Below, piece by piece: positions 8,166 to 15,579 of a stretch of DNA of 55,886 bases; the first letter of the stretch is position 1; each line of letters starts with the position of its first letter. The notes beneath the pieces were generated by a model, which saw only the letters and a program-made list of their open reading frames with translations, searched no databases and was not told where the DNA came from. The stretch is from Nevskiaceae bacterium (GTDB taxonomy: Bacteria; Pseudomonadota; Gammaproteobacteria; Steroidobacterales; Steroidobacteraceae). The translations under genes and the position numbers were made by a program. The stretch is taken from positions 1-55,886 of the forward strand of contig VEQP01000019.1 of NCBI GenBank assembly GCA_018883185.1. The letters are read 5' to 3'.

Positions 8166-8917
8166 CACGTAGCCTCGCCGACATCCAACGCGACTTCGCC
8201 GCGATGCTGCGCGCGGATCAATCGCCTGGTGGGCGCGCCGCCATCTATCACAACAATCGGCGAGCGAACTTTCGCAAGGCACTGGCTCTCACCTATCCGG
8301 TCACGGCGCGGATCGTGGGTGATGATTTCTTTGCCCGTCTGTCTCTCGACTATCTCGAGCAACACCCCTCACGAGGCGGTGATCTGCATCACGTCGGAAC
8401 CCGCTTTGCCGAATTTCTCGCTACGGGATTCGCCGCCCCGAGTTCGGCATTTGGCTACCTCGCCGACCTCGCCAAACTGGAGTGGGCTTGGGCCGAGGCC
8501 CTGCTCTGTGCAGACGCCTCGCCCCTCAGCATCGAGGCGTTGGCAACTTTCGAGCCGACTGCGTGGCCTCGGTTACGCTTCACTCTGCACCCATCGGTGG
8601 CGCTGATCCGTTCCCCGTGGCCGATTCTGACTATTTTCGATGAGCACCGACGCGAGCAGCCAGCAGTCGTCAGCCTGGATGCCGGTGGCGAGTGCGTGGT
8701 CGTGCTGCGCCGCGCACAGTGCGTCGAGGCGCATCGTCTCACGGCTCAAGAACACCAACTGTGGGTGGCCCTGGCGGCGGGGCAGTGCCTGCAAGAAGCA
8801 CTCGACGCACTGCTGCGCCACCTTGAAGAAAACCACGCAGTTGGCGAATTTGCGCTGCGCGAGGCACTGGCGCGACTGTTCATGCTCGACGCAGTGACCG
8901 CAGTTAACACCGCATAG
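8162..8917 (+). CDS. bufC: DUF2063 bufferin partner protein
   Basis: A 251-residue protein of the DUF2063 family, the usual partner of DUF692 enzymes, thought to bind the precursor peptide and present it to the oxygenase. The N-terminal helical DUF2063 domain is plain (LADIQRDFAAMLR, then IYHNNRRANFRKAL and FGYLADLAKLEWAW). The C-terminal half is the less conserved winged-helix-like part. The ATG at 8162 overlaps the bufB stop, which fixes the start; a longer upstream frame is not needed. No DoxX-type membrane protein (BufD) follows, so this is the minimal A-B-C version of the operon. A T-rich stretch at 8974-8980 lies downstream without a convincing stem. Confidence 0.92.
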   Translation: MTRSLADIQRDFAAMLRADQSPGGRAAIYHNNRRANFRKALALTYPVTARIVGDDFFARLSLDYLEQHPSRGGDLHHVGTRFAEFLATGFAAPSSAFGYLADLAKLEWAWAEALLCADASPLSIEALATFEPTAWPRLRFTLHPSVALIRSPWPILTIFDEHRREQPAVVSLDAGGECVVVLRRAQCVEAHRLTAQEHQLWVALAAGQCLQEALDALLRHLEENHAVGEFALREALARLFMLDAVTAVNTA

Positions 8918-8997
8918 CGCCTCGAGCGCTTGGCAGTGCCACGAAAAGAAAGTATGTTGCTCGGATTCGGGTTTTTTTAATTATCGGGCGAAAAAAC

Positions 8998-9669
8998 ATG
9001 TCAATGGCAGCCATCGATTTGAACGCCGCGCGCGATCAAATGATCCACCAACAATTGCGCGCGTGGGACGTTCTCGATCAGAGCGTGCTCGACGTCGTCA
9101 GCCAAGTGCCACGCCCGGTGTTCGTGCCGGAGGGCTACGCCGAGCTGGCATTCGCGGATGTGGAACTGCCGCTAGGACACGGCGATCGGATGCTGGCACC
9201 GAAGGTCGTCGGCCGAGTGTTGCAGGCCGTGGCGCCGAGCCCCACCGAGAGAGTGCTGGAAATTGGTACGGGCTCCGGCTTCCTGACGGCCTGTCTCGCT
9301 GCGACAGCCTGCAGCGTACGATCGCTCGAACGCCGCGAAGATCTCGTCGCAGCGGCGCGCCGCCATCTCGCCACTGCCGCAGTGCGCAACGCGACGATCG
9401 AATACATCGATGCCTATGCCGAAGGTGCTCTCGGCACGATCGCGTGGGATGTGATCGTGCTTACCGGCTCATTACCGCTTCCCGATGCTCGCTTTGAACA
9501 GCAATTGGCTATCGGCGGGCGGCTCTTCGCGGTCATCGGCACGGGCCCGGTGATGGAGGCCACACTGATAGAGCGGCTCGGCACCGAACAATGGCGTCGG
9601 ACCGTGCTGTTCGAAACCTCACTCAAACCACTTATCGGCGCACGGGCGCGGGAAGCCTTCTCGTTTTGA
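8998..9669 (+). CDS. Pcm-family methyltransferase-like protein
   Basis: A 223-residue SAM-dependent methyltransferase fold of the protein-L-isoaspartate O-methyltransferase family. The SAM-binding loop VLEIGTGSGFLTA (residues 86-98) is intact. However, the segment that in true Pcm reads LPIGQGQTISQP is here LPLGHGDRMLAP (residues 57-68), so the conserved Ser that marks isoaspartyl repair enzymes is missing. I therefore call it Pcm-like rather than pcm. It lies directly upstream of two rhodaneses and tolC on the same strand. Such Pcm-like genes are often found beside tolC in gammaproteobacteria, but their role is not established. Confidence 0.82.
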   Translation: MSMAAIDLNAARDQMIHQQLRAWDVLDQSVLDVVSQVPRPVFVPEGYAELAFADVELPLGHGDRMLAPKVVGRVLQAVAPSPTERVLEIGTGSGFLTACLAATACSVRSLERREDLVAAARRHLATAAVRNATIEYIDAYAEGALGTIAWDVIVLTGSLPLPDARFEQQLAIGGRLFAVIGTGPVMEATLIERLGTEQWRRTVLFETSLKPLIGARAREAFSF

Positions 9670-9687
9670 GCTGGGGAGAACGCCGTA

Positions 9688-10011
9688 GTGATCGAGGAAA
9701 TCACCGCCGAGCATCTCAAGTATCGGATGTACGCCAAAGACGCACCCACGGTCGTCGATGTACGCGAACGGACGGAGCTCGACATCGGCCGACTGGACTT
9801 CGCGCGCAACATTCCCTACTCCCAACTCGCTGATCGGCTGCATGAGCTCGACGCCGCGTTACCGGTCGTAATCATTTGCCGATCCGGAAATCGCGCCCCC
9901 CTCGCCTGCAAATTGCTCCTGAATCACGGATTCCACAGCGTCAGTCATGTCACCGGCGGTATGCTGGCTTGGGTCGAGCGCGTGGACCCCACCATGCGTC
10001 CATCCGTTTAA
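9688..10011 (+). CDS. Single-domain rhodanese (sulfurtransferase), copy 1
   Basis: A 107-residue cytosolic rhodanese, a carrier of persulfide sulfur. The active-site loop CRSGNR holds Cys64. The TVVDVRE and VTGGMLAW blocks are standard for single-domain rhodaneses. The start is a GTG at 9688 with GGGGAG about nine bases upstream, 18 bases after the Pcm-like stop. It is closely similar to the following gene along its whole length, with the active-site Cys at the same position, which indicates a tandem duplication. The sulfur donor and acceptor are unknown. Confidence 0.9.
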   Translation: MIEEITAEHLKYRMYAKDAPTVVDVRERTELDIGRLDFARNIPYSQLADRLHELDAALPVVIICRSGNRAPLACKLLLNHGFHSVSHVTGGMLAWVERVDPTMRPSV

Positions 10012-10066
10012 CGGATACATAGTAAAATCCGTGCCGACGAATGGTCGGTTCACGAAGGAGATCCGG

Positions 10067-10387
10067 GTGGTCGGGGAAATCAGTGTCGAAGAGTTCAAAG
10101 CCCAGCTCGATGCAGGCACCGCGCCGCTCGTCATCGACGTGCGCGAGGGCTGGGAACTCGACATCAGCCGCCTGGAGTTCGCTCGGCACATGCCGATGGG
10201 CGAAGTGCCTGCAAAAATTGGCGAACTCGATCCGCAGGCGCCGCTCGTCGTTATGTGTCGCTCGGGCGGACGCAGCATGCAGGTCTGCTGGTTTCTGGAA
10301 AAGCGTGGATTTCGGTCAGTGAGCAATTTGACCGGCGGAATTCTCGCCTGGGGTGAACGCATCGACCCCTCGCTGCGTCCATACTGA
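10067..10387 (+). CDS. Single-domain rhodanese (sulfurtransferase), copy 2
   Basis: A 106-residue rhodanese with active-site loop CRSGGR (Cys64), PLVIDVRE and LTGGILAWGERIDPSLRP. Its C-terminal blocks match copy 1 nearly residue for residue, so the pair arose by tandem duplication. The start is a GTG at 10067 with a strong AAGGAG six bases upstream. The open frame runs further upstream into the 3' end of copy 1, but that part is not conserved and lacks a Shine-Dalgarno. Different residues around the catalytic loop suggest the copies use different partners, which is inference. Confidence 0.9.
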   Translation: MVGEISVEEFKAQLDAGTAPLVIDVREGWELDISRLEFARHMPMGEVPAKIGELDPQAPLVVMCRSGGRSMQVCWFLEKRGFRSVSNLTGGILAWGERIDPSLRPY

Positions 10388-10393
10388 CGCCTG

Positions 10394-10433
10394 TTGAGCC
10401 TGTCGGCTATCAACTGTTATAGTGATATATAAC
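10394..10433 (+). promoter_or_regulatory. Probable sigma-70 promoter with overlapping palindrome, for tolC
   Basis: TTGAGC (10394-10399) and TATAGT (10418-10423) are separated by 18 bases, four and five matches to the -35 and -10 consensus. The -10 lies inside an inverted repeat, GTTATA-N6-TATAAC (10416-10433), which could be an operator. The tolC start codon is 18 bases beyond the repeat. The tract is AT-rich in a GC-rich genome. Read by eye only. Confidence 0.5.
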
Positions 10434-10451
10434 ACCGTTCGAGGATTCGAT

Positions 10452-11858
10452 ATGAAGCGCGTATTCGTGCTGTCGCTCGGTTTGCTGATTTCCGCCTCCG
10501 CCGCACAAGCGGAGGACTTGAAGGCCGTCTACGAGCGCGCGTTGGCCAACGATCCGCAGATTCGCGAGGCTGATGCCTTGCGGCTTGCCGCCCGAGAGGC
10601 GCGGCCGCAGGCTTGGGCCGCGGTGTTGCCACAGATTTCCGGCTCTGCCAGCAAGGCGAAGTCGGACACCACCACCCTTGGCCAGTTTCCTCAGGAAATC
10701 GAACAGCCCACCGGTTCGGGTAACCGAGTGGTTTTCAACTTCATTTCCTCGAGCACCGCCAAGCCGGAGACCGACCGCTGGAGTCTCGATCTGCGCCAGA
10801 GCCTCATCTCTTGGGACAATTGGGTCGCCATCAAACGTGCCAGTCGTCAGGTGGCGCAGGCGGAAGCGGATTTCCGCGCTGCCGAGCAGCAACTGATCCT
10901 GCGGGTCAGCGAGGCCTACTTCAACGTGCTGGCCTCCCAGGACAACGTCGACGCCCAGTCCTCTGCTTTCGAGGCCATCTCGCGTCAGCTCGAGCAGGCG
11001 GAAAAACGCTTCGAAGTGGGTTTGATCGCCATCACCGACGTGCAGGAAGCCAAGGCGGCGCGCGACAGCGCGGCCGCGGCGGTGATCGCCGCGAAGCGAC
11101 AGCTCGCCTCGACTGAAGAGTTGCTGCGCGAAATCACGGCGGAAAAATATGCTGCGCTCGCCAAGCCCGGCGACAGCATGCCGCTGAAATCGCCCGAACC
11201 GGCCGACGAAGCCCAGTGGGTCGAGCGCTCCATGGAGCAAAATCTCGCATTGGTCTCGAGCCGGCTTGCGGCCGATATCGCCCGCGACAACGTGCGCGCC
11301 GCATTCGGTGGGCACTTGCCGGAGCTCGATCTCGTGGCCAGCAAGAGCAATACCGACCAGACGAGCCCGATCAACTTCTCGAGCGGCAACGTCGGCACGC
11401 GAACCAACGACAGCGACGACACGACCTACTCGCTGCAACTGTCCGTGCCGATCTTCAGCGGCGGCGGTACGCAATCACGCGTCCGTCAAACGGAGTACCA
11501 GTGGCAGGCAGCTCGCGAGCGCCTGTCGCGCGTGTCGCGCCAAACGGAGCGCCAGGCGCGCGATGCCTACCTCGGCGTCATTAGCGAGATTTCCCGCGTC
11601 AACGCCCTGCGTCAGGCTCTGGAGTCGAGTCAGACGGCCCTCAAGGCGACGGAAGCGGGCTACGAGGTGGGCACGCGCACCGCGGTCGACGTACTCGAAG
11701 CGCGTCGAAGTTTGGCCGCCGCGCAAACCAACTACTCGCGCAGCCGCTACGACTACATGCTTAACGTGATGCGGCTGCGTCTCGCCTCAGGCACGCTCGA
11801 TCGCACCACGCTCGAGGAAGTCAACGGCTGGTTGACGGAGACGCCTTCGGCCCGATAA
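10452..11858 (+). CDS. tolC: TolC-family outer-membrane channel
   Basis: A 468-residue outer-membrane efflux and type I secretion duct. Residues 1-22 form a signal peptide (SASAAQA, then EDLKAVYERAL). The two tandem OEP repeats are visible as long alternating helical segments, with the typical AIKRASRQVAQAE and YEVGTRTAVDVLEAR blocks. TolC trimers dock to inner-membrane pumps of the RND, ABC or MFS type, none of which is encoded beside it. The ATG at 10452 follows GAGGA; an upstream in-frame ATG at 10422 lies within the promoter region and is rejected. The 3' end overlaps the convergent waaA gene by 38 bases. Confidence 0.95.
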   Translation: MKRVFVLSLGLLISASAAQAEDLKAVYERALANDPQIREADALRLAAREARPQAWAAVLPQISGSASKAKSDTTTLGQFPQEIEQPTGSGNRVVFNFISSSTAKPETDRWSLDLRQSLISWDNWVAIKRASRQVAQAEADFRAAEQQLILRVSEAYFNVLASQDNVDAQSSAFEAISRQLEQAEKRFEVGLIAITDVQEAKAARDSAAAAVIAAKRQLASTEELLREITAEKYAALAKPGDSMPLKSPEPADEAQWVERSMEQNLALVSSRLAADIARDNVRAAFGGHLPELDLVASKSNTDQTSPINFSSGNVGTRTNDSDDTTYSLQLSVPIFSGGGTQSRVRQTEYQWQAARERLSRVSRQTERQARDAYLGVISEISRVNALRQALESSQTALKATEAGYEVGTRTAVDVLEARRSLAAAQTNYSRSRYDYMLNVMRLRLASGTLDRTTLEEVNGWLTETPSAR

Positions 11859-13131
11859 GCGGCTCAATCAGCTGCATCAGACGACGGGTGGTGCCGCCGT
11901 TGCGGGCCACGAACTGCTGACCGATGGAACCGCGATGGGCACGCTCCAGCGTGTCGCCGACGAGTGAGTCGAGCTCCGCCACGAGTTGCCCAACGTTGCG
12001 CACGATGTGCACGGCCCCTGCCTCGACCAAAGCGAGTGAAATGTCCGACGAATTGTAGAAGTGCGGACCGGTCAGCGAAGGAACCGACAAGGCTGCAGGT
12101 TCGATGAGGTTGTGGCCACCGACATCTTTCACCAGGCTGCCGCCCACGAAAGCCACATCGGCAGCTGCATAAAACCCCAGCAACTCACCGAGTCGATCGA
12201 GCAGCAGCACATCGACGTAGGTGGGCACCGACGCCCCTAGAAATCCGATCGACTCACTGCGGCGCAGGAACATCACGCCATCGCGTGCCAGTCGCGTTGC
12301 CACCGGCTCGAACCGCGGCGGATGGCGCGGCGCAAGAACCATCATGATGTCGTGTCCCCGAGCCTTGAGCTGACGTTGCGCCTCGAGCAACACCGTCTCC
12401 TCCTCCTCGTACGTGCTGCCTGCCACCAGCACGAAGCGCGACCCGAGACCGTATTGCGCACGCAGGCGTGAGCCGAGTTCGGCGATGTTGGCGGGCAACT
12501 CAAGATCAAACTTGATATTGCCTATGACGTGAACATGCTCCGCCGGTGCGCCCGCTTCCTTGAACCGCTCCGCATCGCCACCGGTCTGCGCGGCAATCGT
12601 CAGGCCATCTGCCAGCGTGCGCGGAAACAAACGAAACAACAGTCGGTAGCGGCCAATCGACTGCCGGCCGATGGCGGCACTCGCGAGCACCAGGGGAATG
12701 CCGAGGTCACCACAAACTCTGAAGAGATTCGGCCAGATTTCCTTCTCGAGGATGATGCCGATCTGCGGGCGCGCGCGTCGCAAAAACAACCGAACGCACC
12801 ACAGCAGATCGAAGGGCAGGAAACTCACCGTGACGGTATCGCCAAAGAGAGCCTTAGCGCGCTCAGCCCCGGTCGGCGTGCCACAGGTCATGAGCAACGC
12901 CGTATTCGGGTGATGGTTACGCAACTCCTTGACGATGGCCGCTGCCGCCTGCACCTCGCCGACCGAAACTGCGTGCAACCAAATCGAACCTGCAGGCTGC
13001 GGCGGGACAAAGCCAAAGCGCTGCGGGATGCCCTGCCACCAGCGGCGATCCTTGAACCCGCGCCACAGCAGATTGGCCAGCGCGAACGGCAACGCCAGCA
13101 GCAGCAGTACCTGATAGAAAACCTGCAGCAT
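11821..13131 (-). CDS. waaA: Lipid IVA 3-deoxy-D-manno-octulosonic acid transferase
   Basis: A 436-residue GT30 enzyme that adds Kdo from CMP-Kdo to lipid IVA, the first core step of lipopolysaccharide synthesis on the inner face of the cytoplasmic membrane. An N-terminal membrane anchor (residues 1-22) is followed by GSIWLHAVSVGEVQAA with the conserved Glu, the EKEIWPN block, and the C-terminal nucleotide-sugar site (VGGSLVKDVGGHNLIEPA). The start chosen is the ATG at 13131; the frame continues upstream antisense to conserved kdkA sequence. kdkA lies seven bases upstream on the same strand, so the two form an operon. The presence of a Kdo kinase suggests a single phosphorylated Kdo on lipid A. 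Confidence 0.97.
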   Translation of the reverse strand: MLQVFYQVLLLLALPFALANLLWRGFKDRRWWQGIPQRFGFVPPQPAGSIWLHAVSVGEVQAAAAIVKELRNHHPNTALLMTCGTPTGAERAKALFGDTVTVSFLPFDLLWCVRLFLRRARPQIGIILEKEIWPNLFRVCGDLGIPLVLASAAIGRQSIGRYRLLFRLFPRTLADGLTIAAQTGGDAERFKEAGAPAEHVHVIGNIKFDLELPANIAELGSRLRAQYGLGSRFVLVAGSTYEEEETVLLEAQRQLKARGHDIMMVLAPRHPPRFEPVATRLARDGVMFLRRSESIGFLGASVPTYVDVLLLDRLGELLGFYAAADVAFVGGSLVKDVGGHNLIEPAALSVPSLTGPHFYNSSDISLALVEAGAVHIVRNVGQLVAELDSLVGDTLERAHRGSIGQQFVARNGGTTRRLMQLIEPLIGPKASPSTSR

Positions 13132-13138
13132 CAGGTGA

Positions 13139-13870
13139 TCATCGCACCGCCGGCTGCCCGTTACCAAAAAAATATCCATCGAGCAGCGCCGCCCACCCCG
13201 CCTCATCCACAGGTACAACCGGCGACGCATCGGCAACCTTGCAGATCGAGCGACGCAACCGTGCCAGGTTGGCATCCTTCCACCAGCCCGGCGGGCGCGT
13301 TCGGCCACGATCGAAGTCGATGAGGCGGACGCCCCCCTCGGCATCGAGCAGGATGTTGTGGGCGTTGAGATCCGCATGCCAAACGCCGGCACGATGAAAC
13401 TCAGCAATGACTCCGCCCACCATGCGCCACTCATCGACCGACAGACCGCCCTCGCGCAACCGCGCGGCGAGCGTGCGTGCGCCCGGCACGCGCAGTGTCA
13501 GCAAGTCGCCGCGGTAGCCGTTGGCCGCGCGCACGAAACGTGCCGCCACCGGCATCGCGACAGGCAAACCCGCTTGCGCGCACTGTCGCAACAAAGAAAA
13601 CTCGCGGAAAGGTCGCGATCTCTGCGGGTCTGCACCGAGATACCAATCCGGATTGAACCGGCCGATCAGTCCGCCGCGCCGGTAATGTCGCAAGGCGTAC
13701 TCGCGCCCTTCGGCCACGAAGAACCACGCGCTGCCACGCCCCCCCGCGGCAGCCACGAGGGCGCCACGCTGCTGCCAATAGGCGGGGTCGAACCACTCGG
13801 GTGCAAAATTGCCGCACAGGGAGGGGTCATATAGCATCACCGAACCGCCGGACTCGAGTCGGCTGATCAT
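13139..13870 (-). CDS. kdkA: 3-deoxy-D-manno-octulosonic acid kinase
   Basis: A 243-residue kinase that phosphorylates the first Kdo at O-4 on lipid A. It has a protein-kinase-like fold with the catalytic loop WHADLNAHN (Asp167) and the metal-binding DFD-type motif LIDFDRGR (Asp185). The length matches known KdkA proteins when translation starts at the ATG at 13870; another in-frame ATG at 13897 would overlap the divergent GT9 start. Kdo kinases occur in bacteria whose WaaA adds a single Kdo, as in Haemophilus, which fits the adjacent waaA. The gene leads the kdkA-waaA operon. Confidence 0.93.
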   Translation of the reverse strand: MISRLESGGSVMLYDPSLCGNFAPEWFDPAYWQQRGALVAAAGGRGSAWFFVAEGREYALRHYRRGGLIGRFNPDWYLGADPQRSRPFREFSLLRQCAQAGLPVAMPVAARFVRAANGYRGDLLTLRVPGARTLAARLREGGLSVDEWRMVGGVIAEFHRAGVWHADLNAHNILLDAEGGVRLIDFDRGRTRPPGWWKDANLARLRRSICKVADASPVVPVDEAGWAALLDGYFFGNGQPAVR

Positions 13871-13895
13871 CGTCGACCCTGTGCCGGATTCCGCC

Positions 13896-14957
13896 ATGCT
13901 GCCGCTGTCCACGCCACCTGATTCCGTGTGCCTGTTGCGACTGTCCGCCATCGGCGATACCTGCCACGTGGTGCCGCTGCTGCGCAGTCTGCAACGCGCG
14001 TGGCCCAAGACCCGCTTCAGTTGGATTATCGGCAAGGCCGAGGCTCGCCTGATGACCTTGCTGCCCGAGGTCGAGTTTATCACCGTGGACAAGCGTGGCG
14101 GCCTCGGCGGGCTGCGCCAACTGCGCCGTACGCTCGGAAACCGTCGATTCGACCTGCTGCTGCACCTGCAGCTGTCCATCCGGGCAAGCGCGGTCGCGGC
14201 CGTCGTGCGCGCCGATTGCAAACTCGGTTTCGATCGAGCGCGCGCGCGGGAACTGCAGTGGCTGTTCACCGATGCACGCATCGAGCCCCGTGCCCGCGAG
14301 CACGTACTCGACAGTTTCATGGGCTTCGCCAACGCCTGCGGCGTTCACGAGCGGGCTCTGGTGTGGGAATTGCCGTTGCCGGAGGCTGCCCGCGAACGAG
14401 CGCATGGGCTCATTCCCGAGCAGTCGCGCGGTGCCGCCCGCACGCTCGTGATCAGTGCCTGTTCGAGCCATGCGCTGCGCAACTGGCGCGCGGAACGCTA
14501 CGCGGCCGTCGCGAGCCATGCCATCGAACGACACGGCATGCGCGTGATACTCGCGGGCGGACCGGCCACCATCGAGCGCGAGATGGCCGAAGCCATCAGT
14601 CGCAAGTGCCCGCAGGCCATAGACCAAGTCGGCCAAGACACGCTGCCGGAATTGCTGGCACTGCTTGAGCGAGCTACCGTGCTGCTGGCACCGGATACAG
14701 GCCCGGCCCACATGGCAACCATGGTCGGGACACCGGTGATCGGCCTCTACGCCGCCACCAACCCCGCCCGCAGCGGCCCCTACCTCTCGAGACGGTGGTG
14801 CATCGATGCGTTTCCCCGCGCTGCTGCCGCCTTCATGAACTCGACGCCCGAGCGCCTGCCCTGGACGACGAAGATCGAGCGCCCTGGGGTGATGGACCTG
14901 ATCGGCGTGGAGGAGGTCTGCACGCGGCTCGACGAATTGCTAGCATTGCCGACATGA
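13896..14957 (+). CDS. GT9 heptosyltransferase of lipopolysaccharide core synthesis
   Basis: A 353-residue glycosyltransferase family 9 protein, related to WaaC and WaaF, which transfer heptose from ADP-heptose to the inner core. The N-terminal VCLLRLSAIGDTCHVVPLLR block and the C-terminal site (LLAPDTGPAHMATMVGTPVIGLYA) are typical. Acceptor specificity (heptosyltransferase I, II or other) cannot be read from sequence. The ATG at 13896 is 25 bases from the divergent kdkA start and lacks a good Shine-Dalgarno. A GTG further in would begin at VCLLRLSAIGD and is an alternative. The stop overlaps the next gene (ATGA). Confidence 0.92.
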   Translation: MLPLSTPPDSVCLLRLSAIGDTCHVVPLLRSLQRAWPKTRFSWIIGKAEARLMTLLPEVEFITVDKRGGLGGLRQLRRTLGNRRFDLLLHLQLSIRASAVAAVVRADCKLGFDRARARELQWLFTDARIEPRAREHVLDSFMGFANACGVHERALVWELPLPEAARERAHGLIPEQSRGAARTLVISACSSHALRNWRAERYAAVASHAIERHGMRVILAGGPATIEREMAEAISRKCPQAIDQVGQDTLPELLALLERATVLLAPDTGPAHMATMVGTPVIGLYAATNPARSGPYLSRRWCIDAFPRAAAAFMNSTPERLPWTTKIERPGVMDLIGVEEVCTRLDELLALPT

Positions 14958-15352
14958 AAGACATCCTCGTCCCAATCTCGCCGGGCGAACTGCTCGACAA
15001 GATCACCATCCTGCGCATCAAGTCGGCCCGCATGACGGATGCCGACAAAGTTCGCAACGTCAGACTCGAGCTCCAGCTGCTCGAGAACACCTGGCGGGAC
15101 AGCGGCGCGGCGATCCCCGAGGTGGCTGCCGACGAGGCGGCGCTGCAACGGGTCAACGAAGCGCTGTGGGATATCGAGGACAAGATTCGCGACAAAGAAC
15201 TCGCACAGCAATTCGACGCCGAGTTCATCGAACTTGCCCGAGCGGTGTACGTCACCAACGACGAGCGGGCCGCCGTCAAGAAGCGCATCAACGTCGCACT
15301 CGGCTCACGAATCGTCGAAGAGAAATCGTACAAGCCCTACAAGCCTGCCTGA
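14954..15352 (+). CDS. DUF6165 family protein
   Basis: A 132-residue soluble protein, rich in charged helical segments, that begins MKDILVPISPGELLDKITIL, the signature opening of the DUF6165 family. Members sit beside lipopolysaccharide or surface-glycan glycosyltransferase genes, and some are fused to them. The function is unknown. Here it is translationally coupled to the GT9 gene (ATGA overlap), which supports a role in the same envelope pathway. It is convergent with the zinc-ribbon gene 26 bases downstream. Confidence 0.85.
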   Translation: MKDILVPISPGELLDKITILRIKSARMTDADKVRNVRLELQLLENTWRDSGAAIPEVAADEAALQRVNEALWDIEDKIRDKELAQQFDAEFIELARAVYVTNDERAAVKKRINVALGSRIVEEKSYKPYKPA

Positions 15353-15378
15353 TCGGCGGCAGCGGCGCAGATCGCACC

Positions 15379-15570
15379 TCAGCGCTGCAGCGTGTACTCC
15401 GCGCCGCAGTAGGGGCATTTCGCCCAGCCGGTCTTCTCGATCGGCAAATACACCCGCGGGTGCGAATTCCACAGATGCATCTGCGGCATCGGGCACGACA
15501 GCGGCAAATCGAGATCGCTGACCTCGTACTTGTTTTGCGCGTTCGGCTGGATGAGGGTGTTGGAAGTCAT
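15379..15570 (-). CDS. Zinc-finger (CHCC-type) small protein
   Basis: A 63-residue protein with a CHCC-type zinc site. The visible ligands are Cys26, a His in the WNSHPRVYL block, and Cys52 and Cys55 in AKCPYCGAEY. It is related to the small zinc-binding domain found in mitochondrial complex I subunit NDUFS6. In proteobacteria it is a widespread conserved protein of unknown role. It follows glnE by nine bases on the same strand and is probably co-transcribed with it. Confidence 0.9.
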   Translation of the reverse strand: MTSNTLIQPNAQNKYEVSDLDLPLSCPMPQMHLWNSHPRVYLPIEKTGWAKCPYCGAEYTLQR

Positions 15571-15579
15571 CAGCAGTGA

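Noticed and set aside
8974..8980. T-rich run after bufC as an intrinsic terminator
   Set aside because: No stable stem sits directly before it; the small GC dyad further upstream has no adjacent T tract.
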